NCBI GenBank assembly: GCA_002633005.1
Contig: NMRA01000803.1
Span: 118,755-139,128, forward strand
Direction: 5' to 3'
DNA: 20,374 nucleotides
Source of the DNA: Phoronis australis
Lineage: Eukaryota > Phoronida > Phoronidae
Under the pieces are notes generated by a model. The model worked only from the letters and a program-made list of their open reading frames with translations. It was not told the origin of the DNA and ran no database searches. The translations under genes and the position numbers were made by a program. Of the stretch, positions 9,664 to 18,559 are shown piece by piece; positions within the stretch are counted from its first letter, which is position 1; each line of letters starts with the position of its first letter.

Positions 9664-10278
9664 GATACGTCGTAAATTGTAACAATTGCGTAAAATGTAG
9701 CAACTGTTCCATTTTACGACATTGTTACATTTCACTTTGCTAAGCCTCTCCTAACTTGTTACATTTTACGTGGTTGTTACGTTTTACGGCGAATGCGCAT
9801 GCAAGAAATGTACCGTCGTTACATTTTACGAAACCAATGTTATATCACAAAGTAGATTACCAAAATCACGAAAAAGTAGTATCTGACAAGACCGGGGTGT
9901 AATCGAGTATTTTTGGACTAGGGATGCCGCCCGAAAACTTGTATACCTATCTCTTTAGAGAGTGGGCTCTGACAAAACTTCAGGCTGGCACATGTGACAG
10001 AATTTCATTCAAACAATTTAAGGGAGAAGCTGTTAAGTGTGTGGATCGTTTTCCTCTGTGTGACAAATACCATGCAAACTCTTGAAATATGATGTCGCTT
10101 TCGTAAAATGTTACATTTCTCGCATGTGCATTCGACGTATATTGTATCAATTACATAAAACGTAACCGCTTGTTACCACAATTTAGGAGGGACTTAACAA
10201 CGTAAAATGTATCACTATTACATTTTAGGAATGTAACAGTTGTTACATTTTATGAAATTGTTACATTTGCGGCGTATC
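9664..10278. mobile_element. Long-TIR DNA element (615 bp) built from TTACATTTTACG motifs
   Basis: The left arm (9664 to about 9836) and the reverse complement of the right arm (10278 to about 10096) align almost end to end. Shared landmarks are GATACG, TGTAACAATT, TAAAATGTARCAACTGTT, TTGYTAAG.C.CTCCTAA, GGTTGTTACGTTTTA or GCGGTTACGTTTTA, CGAATGCRCATGC, GAGAAATGTA or AAGAAATGTA, and CATTTTACGAAA. The arms are about 170-180 bp long. Around 14 copies of GTTACATTTTACG or its complement occur in both orientations. The roughly 260-bp core has no open frame of note. No clear target duplication flanks it. Long arms packed with a short motif suggest multiple transposase-binding sites in a non-autonomous element. 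Confidence 0.75.
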
Positions 10279-11112
10279 GCGGATCAATCGGTTCCAATTC
10301 AAGATCGGTTGAGCATGATAATATTTTAAACACCAATTAAAGCGCTTCGGTTAAAAATTTAACATGGAAACCTAAGTAGTGACAAGGTGATCATTTAAAG
10401 CGGCTGTAAACCAGGGTTACGTTCAGGAAGAGAACGTTTGGTTTATACCACTTAATGCCAAAAATTTGGTCTCAACTTGTCCGTTATTCAGATCAGAATG
10501 GATTTCAGGGTTTGCAAAAAAGCTAAAAATTATTAGTTATTCCTTGAGGCCATGCTCGGGGCATAAAATGCCACGCCGTGATAAGCCATTTTGAGTGGCC
10601 TGGCTTCAAAAACAACGACCTGCCATTTCTTGTGAAATATGCTTATTTCTAACTTCTTTACGATCTACAGAGCATACCTACACACCAAAAGAAGCAATGA
10701 AATCTTTTGGTGAGAGGTCGTAACATATCAAAATAAAGGCTATCCCAGAGCCAAAAACCAGTTCGCTTATTTCAGGGATCAGTTTACAAAAAGTGGGACA
10801 AATTGACCCGTACGGCCTCTAGTCTACGGGCCAATTTGGAGGACTCGTGGACAATGTTAATCTTTTATCTCTTTTCGCTTCCAATTTTAATGGGCCCATT
10901 GCGACAATGAAATAGTTTTAGCGCCAAGGTCGCAGGACACGCTTTTAAGATTATTTTTGTTATTTTGTAGTTGTTTAAGGTTATCTCAAACCTTATTTAG
11001 TGGACTCCATTCTAATTCCTATATCAAAAAACTAGAGGTTGTCAACTAGTAAAAGTATATATTTTTTGATTGAAAAAAGGACAGGGATTATAAAAATGTG
11101 TTTTTATTTGTG
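10279..11112. other. AT-rich stretch, no feature seen
   Basis: Frames are short and closed on both strands and no acceptor/donor pair with protein-like sequence was found. Only the approach to repeat copy B (from about 11070) is recognisable. Confidence 0.4.
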
Positions 11113-11680
11113 TACCTTCATTATTATTATGTTAACACGTTTTTAAGTCAAAATTTCATTTTTAAGAAAGGTGCGTTCATAGAAAAATAACCCCTCGGTC
11201 AATTTTAAAGAAACCTTTTTTAAATGAAAACTTCACCAGTTACCTCAAAAACGCTGCGAGGAATTTTCGAATAGTCGCTTGGTGTCAACTCGCAAAAGGT
11301 AAGGTAAAAAAGCATTCGTATTTGTCTTTGTTGCTTTACGCAAAAACTAGGCTTTTATATCAAAAATCCTAACAGCGTTTTCGAGATTGATGACTTAATA
11401 TTGAGTTTGGAAAGTTTCCTCGAAATCCACCGAGCCGTTTTTGAAAACTCGTGCTCCTAAGTTAAAATTAAGACGATTTGCCGAAGCAGAGAAAAAGCCG
11501 ATTAATTCGTGAGCGATGAAAGTCTCAAGGTTTTCGATTAATTATTCGGTGAAAACTTGGTTTTGGTCGACGTAACCTATACACCTCATTATTTCAACAT
11601 TCACGCGCAATGTCATCTGAATTTTCAGTGCGCAATTAATTTATTATCACAAAAATCTTTAATTTAAACCAAGTCGATGA
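11113..11680 (+). repeat. Dispersed repeat family R, copy B (longest copy)
   Basis: The left part (11113-11252) matches copy C at 1910-2042 in direct orientation, and the right part (11255-11680) matches copy A at 7893-8236 in inverted orientation. It therefore joins both otherwise separate copies into one family consensus of at least 570 bp. No reading frame of note. Weak similarity beyond 11680 (GCACGATGCA against GCACTCGATGCA at 7876) suggests the true edge may reach about 11720, next to the poly(A) signal of the minus-strand gene. Confidence 0.65.
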
Positions 11681-11742
11681 GGTCACAACATATTAAGAGG
11701 GTCAAGCTGTGCATCGTGCTCCAATTTTAAGTAGGTCAACAG

Positions 11743-11748
11743 TTTATT
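11743..11748 (-). terminator. Poly(A) signal of the minus-strand RCC1-like exon
   Basis: Minus-strand AATAAA lies 65 bases downstream of the stop at 11815-11813, a typical distance for a short 3' UTR. The context AATAAACTGTTGA is shared with 6797-6785. Confidence 0.5.
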
Positions 11749-11812
11749 GTTAGACACACTACACACCGGGAGACTGATACGAAATCAAAGCGAACTTCAA
11801 AGAATCAAAAGT

Positions 11813-11937
11813 TTAGTTTTTGCCAATAGCTTTGTAGACATTGAAATAGGCAACTCGTTTCTTGTTCCTGATCTCAGTTCTTCGTCTCATTGCCATCGTG
11901 TGTTGGTCTCCGCACTCAATCTGCTGCACGCGACCAA
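11813..11937 (-). CDS. Terminal coding exon of a minus-strand gene with an RCC1-like motif
   Basis: On the minus strand an acceptor (GCATGCCTCTTACAG, ending at 11938) opens an exon in phase 1. It reads GRVQQIECGDQHTMAM, then an Arg/Lys-rich tail RRRTEIRNKKRVAYFNVYK, then AIGKN and TAA, with AATAAA shortly after. The segment V-x-QIxCGxxHTxAM resembles the conserved strand of an RCC1 repeat (usually V.Q[IV].CG..HT.AL), as in beta-propeller exchange factors and HERC-type proteins. Only this one motif is visible, so the assignment is tentative. The exon phase fits the donor at 13378. GC content and frame are consistent with coding, while the DNA on both sides is repeat. Confidence 0.45.
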
Positions 11938-11983
11938 CTGTAAGAGGCATGCAAAGGTACGACTTAATAATGTGTATTCTACA

Positions 11984-12420
11984 GTGCCCGGTTGCTTGAA
12001 ACAGTTCCAAATAGGGACTCAACGAAGTTCCTTAAATCTTTTGCCTATTTGTGTCGTTTTTTTACTCACAGATGCAATATTTTTCTATCATTTTATCTTT
12101 ATTATAAGCTCCTCTTTGACTAATGGTATTTCCTAATAATATAACTGAAAACTGAGTCCTTAATTAAGTCATAAAAAATTAGGGACTTGGTCCTTAAATT
12201 AGGTGCGTTGCATGAAAAGATCCCTACTTATTTTCAATAATATTGAGAATTCAACTTATAGTTTCTTCTCGATTCGTATCAAAGTCAAAACTTGACTTGG
12301 TAATGAGACTTTAACAGCACACGAAAGGGCAATCAGTGTCTTCACAAGCCTACAAATACTCAGTAGATTTAGGGAACTTAGTTGAGTCCCTATTTGGGAC
12401 TGTTTCATGCAACCGGGCAC
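11984..12420. mobile_element. MITE, 437 bp, with ~70-bp terminal inverted repeats
   Basis: The left arm starts GTGCCCGGTTGCTTGAAACA and the right arm, in reverse complement, starts GTGCCCGGTTGCATGAAACA. The first 56 positions agree at 52, and pairing continues more loosely to about 70 bp (11984-12053 with 12351-12420). An internal segment near 12200 (GGTGCGTTGCATGAAAAGAT) resembles the termini again, which suggests an internal rearrangement. No target duplication is evident and no transposase is encoded; superfamily is unassigned. It lies in the proposed intron of the minus-strand RCC1-like gene. Confidence 0.75.
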
Positions 12421-13370
12421 AGGATAACAGCTCAACGCAAAATTTGAGGTTTCCGGCGCTAACACCATCCCCTGCAACATTACGTGTTCGTGAACAGACA
12501 ACAGTTGTGTGTTTCATGAAGGCAACTTGAGACAGAAATTTGGTCCCACGCTCCTTCGTCATGATTGCTTAAAAGGTTTAGCCAAGAAATTAAGAGTGCA
12601 TCTCAGTCTACAAAATAATTCTTAGAAATTATCTCGGTAACTAGCAGTTATGTGAATATTCAAGAATTCGCATTTTTGCTCAAGTGAAATTTAGTTATTT
12701 TTCAGAAAAAAACATGTGTGTAGTCTTAAGTCATTTTCTTGAAGCAGACCTCAGGGATGTGTCAGGTTCAATATTATACACAATGATTTACAAACAACAG
12801 CAACGAACAGCAGCAACAGAACAACGACATAATATTTAATGTTGCAGAAAAAGCAATGTCACAGCGAACCAAGGGCGAGTCACTGATTAAGTAACATGAG
12901 CGGTTGCTCAGGTCCTGCGGGAATCAGAAGGCCCCTAACAATATAAAAAGAGGATGCAGTGTGCAGTAAAAAGGGTTGCCTTAGTTAAGACCACCCATGC
13001 GCAGAATGGAAAATAAATCTACTAAAATAAAAAATGAATCGTAGGACAATTGCACTCAGCACAACGAGAATGTTGCACAGTGGAGCGAAGCATGGTTGTG
13101 CTGAAATCTACCATCGGTGAATGAGTGAGAGTAAGCAAGTAACAATGCAATAATTGTTCAAAAAAGGGAAATATTTCAACGATTAGAAACTGATTGGTTA
13201 TGCTTGAGACAACGAGATGGAAAAATGGGGAACTGGGGTTAATTTGAATACAAGCGTAACTTGTTGTCCCTAATATCTCCTCGGTATTTTGACATATTCG
13301 TAGATATTGAAAATTATTCATTTTATGTAACCCAAGTACACTGAACGGAGTTTTAAAGAAAGTCTTGAGT
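12421..13370. other. Mostly unassigned DNA within the proposed minus-strand intron
   Basis: It includes a short CAA/CAG-rich patch near 12790-12830. A plus frame from it reads NNSNEQQQQNN and ends in TAA near 12898, but it has no splice acceptor. A minus-strand frame at 12562-12440 contains FLSQVAFMKHTTVVCSRT, which weakly recalls an RCC1-type strand but lacks a good donor. Nothing here is called as a gene. Confidence 0.35.
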
Positions 13371-13377
13371 AACTTAC

Positions 13378-13420
13378 CGTGGTCTTGGAAAGAAAGATAC
13401 TCTCCGGAAACTACGGGCAT
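13378..13420 (-). CDS. Candidate internal coding exon ending in a consensus donor
   Basis: The minus strand reads MPVVSGEYLSFQDH and then one base before a consensus donor, CACG|GTAAGT (exon end at 13378). The exit phase is 1, which matches the entry phase of the exon at 11937; joining them gives ...SFQDH-V-GRVQQ... . A phase match has a one-in-three chance of being accidental. The true left border of the exon is uncertain: an acceptor-like CCCGTAG lies within it. No domain is recognisable in so short a piece. Confidence 0.3.
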
Positions 13421-13534
13421 CAGTGATTGTTTTAATCATCGCACAACTCAATAACGACGCATTAACTTAACATTGATGCGAAGAGGTTAAAAGAAAAACA
13501 TTATCGAAAAACTATAGCCATTCACAAGCAAATT

Positions 13535-13636
13535 TCAGATTGAGTTCGAGGCTACCAATAATTGATCGCTGCCTTCACAGAGCTCGGTTGGAATATTCTT
13601 GAACTCGTCAGGAGTTACGAAATCATCGCAAGACAT
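13535..13636 (-). CDS. Candidate first coding exon (33 codons open)
   Basis: ATG at 13636 (minus, context CACAATGTC) opens MSCDDFVTPDEFKNIPTELC and runs to TGA at 13535. The composition is acidic and protein-like. It lies 115 bases upstream of the exon at 13420-13378 on the same strand, so it could be the N-terminus of the same gene. The possible donors inside (after CTCT before GTGAAG, or after TTATTG before GTAGCC) are weak. A spurious ORF is possible. Confidence 0.22.
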   Translation of the reverse strand: MSCDDFVTPDEFKNIPTELCEGSDQLLVASNSI

Positions 13637-13639
13637 TGT

Positions 13640-14800
13640 GAAAAATTGATTCAAATTTCTAAAGCAAACTATGCCAGCTGAACAACGAGATGTTAATTAT
13701 CAGGGAAAAGGTACAGTACTGGAATTTCAATTAGTATTTTTAGGATTTATCAATAGTGAAACTTTTCATGACTTTCGTTGTCACGATAAACTGAGTAATA
13801 CTAACCATTTCGTGGTTAATTTATTAATCTCGCTAATGTTTCGTAAACACGCTACAGGGACGTCTATATTGTATTTTTGCATCATGAAACTGGAAAAGAC
13901 AACTGATTAATAACTTTAACGTTGAATTCTCAGTGTACCCTAAAGTAAATTGTTGGCCATTTTGTTGCCAAAAATAGAAGGTCATGTTAAGTGGAAAATC
14001 AGGTTTGTTTTTAAGGCAATTAAAATTGCCTGAAAATATCTCACACAAAACTCTGACTTGACGATTTCCTCGCACCTGCGGACATTATTTCCCCAAAAAA
14101 TAAATGCAGTAAATTCACATTTTCTCAATGTTTCTGCGTGGTTTCACTGTGTCATTGCTAAGACAAAGAACATATTTTTATTTTGATAGGCTTCTCAATC
14201 TTTCCTTCTTGCTTCAGTATAAAATGAACACGAATTTTTGTCTTAAGATAATCTTAAAATTTAATTTCAAGAAAGGCAACACTTTCTCAATTCTGCAGGA
14301 ATTTGCTGGATATAATCGAACTAGAATGGGTTTTTTACAGATATGGCTTTATGTATTTAACTTTTTACATGCTTAATTTACATGCTTCTATTTAATATTT
14401 GAAACTCCAAATAAATGTCGCATTCTAAGATTTGACCATTTTTCGCACGAATTCGTAGAAACGACATTTTCACATTCAACGCATATTTCTATTTAACGGA
14501 TATGTACTACGCTAACTGGACACACTGAGCTCAGTTATTCAGTTCACGTTTACTGTCACGTTCGCGTAGAAATTAGCTGTTGCGAAACCAATTTATGTTA
14601 CTGTAACATGAATCAGCACCCGCAATTACGTAAGCGTCATAATTCCCGCCCATGTTGCTTTGCAAAACCTCTATCACCATAATCCTTACTTTGGGAATGA
14701 AATAAATTACTTGTCCTATATTTTAATACCCGTACACAAACATTATTTTTCACTTATATTTTAAATCGATTTTGACCTACGAATAAATTTTGTTAAGGAT
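13640..14800. other. AT-rich stretch without supported gene
   Basis: Plus frames at 13671-13910 and 14128-14376 are open for about 80 codons. They have low-complexity hydrophobic and aromatic composition typical of AT-rich chance frames and no splice context. Confidence 0.35.
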
Positions 14801-14917
14801 GCATGAAGCTACTCAGAACAGCAAGGAAAGATTCGTTACTAGTTTCCGAATGTAGTTTCCTCTTCAGTTTTACCTGCCTGATGTTAATATGGAACACAAA
14901 TGGCTCCACAAATGCTG

Positions 14918-15366
14918 GCCATCATGACCCTCATAATCATCATCACCGTCACCATATTCATCACCATCATCATCATCACCGTAACCTTCACCATCACCAT
15001 CTTCATCACCGCCCATATCATAACCATCATCATCATCGCTATTATCACCACCACAATCACCATCATCATCACCACCATCATCATTATAAACACCATCACC
15101 ATTACTGCCATCTTCACCATCATCAACACCATAATCATCACCATTACCAGGGGCGGATGAAGGATTTTGAGTGAGGTGGCCAGGGCAGACTATTAGCCAG
15201 GATTTTGCCCGTCAGACTTTCGCACCCAAGAACTGCCAAATGGGTACGACCATCACCATCACAATCACCATCACTATTATCATCACCATCACCGCCGTCA
15301 TTATCACCATCATCATCACCACCATCATCATTATCACTATAATCACCATCACCATCACTATCATCT
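14918..15366. repeat. (CAT/CAC)n trinucleotide tract, interrupted once
   Basis: Runs of CAT, CAC and AAT/AAC variants fill 14918-15147 and resume at 15249-15366; a more degenerate tail reaches about 15500. Because the unit is three bases and lacks stops in most phases, long poly-His, Ile/Thr and Met/Val frames appear on both strands. These frames are artefacts of the repeat. An ATG at 14803 opens MKLLRTARKDSLLVSECSFL plus a hydrophobic stretch before the His run, but no donor in a phase matching the exon at 15549 follows. The tract is best placed in the intron upstream of that exon. Confidence 0.8.
15148..15248. mobile_element. Small transposon-like insert (about 101 bp) splitting the CAT tract
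   Basis: Non-repetitive sequence starting CAGGGGCGGATGAAGG interrupts the CAT/CAC tract. Its first part, GGGCGGA...ATTTTGAGT.AGG, matches the left end of the element at 18621. The flanks ACCATTAC (15140-15147) and ACCATCAC (15249-15256) could be an 8-bp target duplication with one change, though in a CAC/CAT tract this is easily fortuitous. The right end does not mirror the left, so the copy may be truncated. Confidence 0.45.
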
Positions 15367-15548
15367 TCATTTGTACAAAGCGCCCATGGGCCTAATGGCG
15401 AGCCAATACGTTAGTATTATCGTTATCATTCAGATGATTAATATGATTATCGCAGCCACCGTCACTGTTATCGTCATCGTTATTTTTCATATAGTCATTA
15501 CTAATCACGCTGTTTCCTTTGTTTTCATTTGTAAACTGTCTTTTGCAG

Positions 15549-15846
15549 AGGAGATACCAAATAACGGGACGTACGAAGTTCACACAGATCGCCGTTGTAA
15601 GTGGTCCAGAACTGAAGAACGAAATTGGACACGCACTTGTGTCCCTGAATGTGGAAAACAAATCCCCGGGATGGTCGACAAGCACATGTCCAAGACCTGT
15701 GAGTGGATTAAAGGTGTTGAGTACACCCGCGTGAACCCGAACGAGTACTACTACTTCTGCCGCTGTGTCTGCGGCCGCTATACGACCACCGCAACCAACA
15801 CCAATACCACCAAAACCGGCAGCCCCAGTAAATGTAATATCTGCTA
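15549..15846 (+). CDS. Last exon of a secreted-type cysteine-rich protein gene
   Basis: A strong acceptor (pyrimidine-rich, TGTCTTTTGCAG, ending at 15548) opens a 98-codon exon in phase 1, stopping at TAA 15844-15846. It encodes nine cysteines: CKWSRTEERNWTRTC, then PEC, KTC, the cluster FCRCVC and a final pair in SKCNIC. Three N-glycosylation sequons are present (NGT, NWT, NTT), and a Thr-rich spacer lies before the last two cysteines. Phase-1 entry and paired cysteines are typical of extracellular modules. I do not recognise the family. The upstream exons, including any signal peptide, are not identified; they may lie beyond the CAT tract or be linked to the promoter near 2430-2898, which is inference. 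Confidence 0.6.
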
Positions 15847-15989
15847 ATATACCCTACTCCTAAATGTAATTCAAATATTAGGTATATCAAGCCTAATATC
15901 ATGTGCGATTTTGCCACGAGTTTCCTGTAAACCTATATCTAGAAATGTACTACTAACTCCTGATTTGGTGATTTTGGCGTGATTCTGTT

Positions 15990-15995
15990 AATAAA
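15990..15995 (+). terminator. Poly(A) signal AATAAA of the cysteine-rich gene
   Basis: AATAAA lies 144 bases after the stop and is followed within about 25 bases by a T-rich segment (CATGTTCTTTCTCTTCATCT), as expected of a metazoan cleavage site. Confidence 0.6.
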
Positions 15996-16029
15996 GTGAC
16001 GTCAATTATGCATGTTCTTTCTCTTCATC

Positions 16030-16943
16030 TTCTTCATGTCATAAAACTTAAAGATAAAAAGCACAGCATCGTAGTTACGTCGAGAATGTTTCGATCTTAT
16101 GTACCTGGAGATTGGCTCACTTGTTGAAGGCCATCAATGACTCCGTTCTACTTATTTTCTGTCTATTGAATATTTTCTACCTCATTTTACTCGTCATGGA
16201 ACTGAACGTATGTGCAAACATCAAATGCTGAAATTTTTGGGATATTGGTGAACTTGAAAAACATAAACAATCGTTGTGTTTCTGTGTTTACGAAAACACC
16301 TATACAGAACAATGCTGACTTTGTGCACGCGCACAGTCAAGTTTACTGTCGGCTAAATCACCATCAAGGTCTATATTCGAAAGTTGACTGGGTTACGGTC
16401 TAAAATAAATTTTTTGGTCATTCACCAAATGCCAACTGAATCTCATATGCAAAGAGTTATTTAGTTGTGCAAATTAAAAAAGAATCATCAAAATCGGACA
16501 ATGTTTGAGAAATTTATGCATGTTTTTGTCTACGAATTTCTTGCATTTTTAACGTTACGAGTGGCCATTTTAAAAATTACAAATTTCAATTGTCAACAGT
16601 AGAAAAGAAATTTATTTTATCAAGTAAGCAATTGCTTAGATATGACTGGGAGCAACTTGAGTCACTTTTAGACTCACTTAGATGAAGTTGTGCTTAATAA
16701 TTGAGAAATGGTAGGGTTCATCATAAAACAGGCACTCGTTACAAAATTTGTAAATTCTGTGTTTCTAACCCTCATGTACTGTAAAGAAGTTTAAAAACTA
16801 AAGTTCAAACTCTGTCATAGAAAGAACTGCAGAATATGTTAGCCTAGGCAACACAGCAAAATATTCGATATCTAAATAAACTAAAAGTTTGGATATTGAC
16901 AGGGTTCTGCTATGTTGAAAATGGGCCAAAAAGGCTAACAAAA
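16030..16943. other. AT-rich intergenic stretch
   Basis: No frame, splice pair or repeat could be supported between the poly(A) signal and the 22-bp motif array. Confidence 0.4.
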
Positions 16944-17464
16944 TGTAGTGTACGTACCCCCATGTGGAATTCAGTAACACAAATGGTCATTGCAAATGAA
17001 ATTATTGCCGTTTAAATAACAACAAGGTGCTTGTTATCATCAAAGAAAAATAAATGGCCGTACAACATTATGTCACCTTGTGATGCAGAAACAGTGATGT
17101 AGTGTACGTACCCCCATGTTTACAAATGCCATGAAATTAAAATATCACTTGGTAAGTGAGCAACACTGGTCCTAGACAGTTTCCTTCCTCCAAAATGTTA
17201 GGTTAACAGGGTGTTTATTACAATTGCATTTGTTTTGAGTGAAATATTAGCATTTGCGTAGTGTACGTACCCCTATATTTTAATTTGTGCCTATTTTCAA
17301 AGTACGGCAGATATGCACATGAATGCTGTGCTTTTTATTTCTTCTTTTTGAATTGATTTGGTAAATCAACTAACTCTCAGTAGACTTTTAGTATTTAGTT
17401 ACAAACCTGACATGTCATTGAAATGTAGTGTATGTACCCCTGTGTAGTGTACGGACCCCGATGT
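16944..17464. repeat. Array of five copies of a 22-bp motif around GTGTACGTACCCC
   Basis: Copies start at 16944 and 17098 (identical, TGTAGTGTACGTACCCCC then ATGT), 17257 (GTGTACGTACCCCTATAT), 17424 (TGTAGTGTATGTACCCCTG) and 17443 (TGTAGTGTACGGACCCCGAT). Spacings are about 154, 158, 168 and 19 bp. The core contains the palindrome GTACGTAC. The motif is more conserved than the DNA between copies, which suggests either functional constraint or a repeat with a conserved box. No coding frame explains it. Confidence 0.75.
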
Positions 17465-17595
17465 GAACAAATGCCACGAAACAAAAATATTACACAGTAA
17501 GTAAGCAACATTTGTCACAGACAGTTTCCTCCATTAAAAATGCTAGGTTAAAAGGGTGTCAATTACAAATACATTTGTCTTGAGTGAACAAACCT
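17098..17595. repeat. Diverged ~345-bp duplication carrying the motif
   Basis: After motif copy 2, the segment 17123-17245 matches 17467-17590 after copy 5. Landmarks in both are ACAAATGCCAYGAAA, GTAAGTRAGCAACA, AGACAGTTTCC, AATGYTAGGTTAA, AGGGTGT and CATTTGTYTTGAGTGAA. The duplication period is about 345 bp and identity is moderate, so it is not recent. Confidence 0.7.
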
Positions 17596-17599
17596 AGAA

Positions 17600-18550
17600 T
17601 GATGGTACTTTAAAATAACCCAGCATTTACAGTTATATGACAACCTTCATTTTTCACCAAAAGTGGCCACCGAATATGGATCTTGATTGTGATTTGGCCG
17701 TGTGTTTAAAAACAATCACATCAAAATTTCAACCGATGTTCGTGCAACATTTTGTGACGGGTTTGCTGAGCTTGATCAAGAATGTTAAAATGGAGAATTA
17801 GCGAATAGCTAGCTCTTTGAAGTGCCGATGATCTGACCTTTAACTGGGGTTTTGCACTGTTAAGGTTTGTCTTCTAATTAATAAGAGGCCTAACTGAGAC
17901 CTTCTTACCAGTCGCCACTTGCTTCGCGGATTCAATCTTTCAACTGGTTCATCGGCCTCTGCCCCATAATTCACTCATGAACATTCGCTGGTACCTGAAG
18001 TAGAATCTACCTAGGTGTCGTCAACTTATCTATGACACCTATCGGATGCAAGACAAACAAACACTGTCGTACTACGAAGTCAAGCTTGACAACAAACATC
18101 AACATAATTACCCGTACCTGATTAAATAATTAATGAAATATGCTAAAATAAATGTAATTCACGACAACAAAGAGTTTGGGAAGCAAAGGCTCCGCGTGCC
18201 ACGTGCCCCCCAGTAATTTACAGGCGTGCAGGAGAAACCCCTGGCGTGGGGCCGGTATTAGTCGAGAAAGGAAGACACAACCAAATTTTAATAGAACATT
18301 TGTTATACGGGCCAGGACATTTTTTGTTTGAGGTTCCCCCGGGTTTTTTTGGGGTCGCCGTATGACAGCCCAATATGTCAAGGTTATTTTCTGCCATGTA
18401 TCTTGTAAGGGTTTGTTGATTTCTGATTCACGTATTTATGTATCCACGAAAATCGACTGACCATTTTGACAATTAAAAGCTAGTTTTGTAAAAACTTGAT
18501 GATGCATAAGTAAACTTGGGTGCAGGCTGACAGTCCTGAAAATTCCTGTC
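17600..18550. other. Stretch without supported gene; GC-rich patch at 18180-18370
   Basis: The patch near 18180-18370 has G/C runs and a minus-strand open frame of 83 codons from ATG 18381. It has no recognised domain, splice site or poly(A) signal, and its composition recalls transposon-derived DNA. It is not called as a gene. Confidence 0.35.
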
Positions 18551-18559
18551 ATCACACTT

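Noticed and set aside
12440-12562. Minus frame FLSQVAFMKHTTVVCSRT as an RCC1-type exon
   Set aside because: Similarity is weak, the donor after it (CACGTAATG) is poor, and direct joining to the exon at 11937 would put two RCC1-like strands only about 20 residues apart instead of about 50.
12784-12898. Plus frame with NNSNEQQQQNN and a protein-like tail ending in TAA
   Set aside because: A stop precedes it, no pyrimidine-rich acceptor is present, and the Q/N-rich part reflects a short CAA/CAG patch.
13022-13377. Reading the whole 132-codon minus frame as one gene
   Set aside because: A consensus GTAAGT donor cuts it after 14 codons and the remaining translation is low-complexity and AT-driven.
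14884-15160. Long Met/Val/Ile and Ile/Thr-rich open frames on both strands
   Set aside because: They are alternative phases of the CAT/CAC trinucleotide tract, which lacks stop codons in most phases; composition is set by the repeat.
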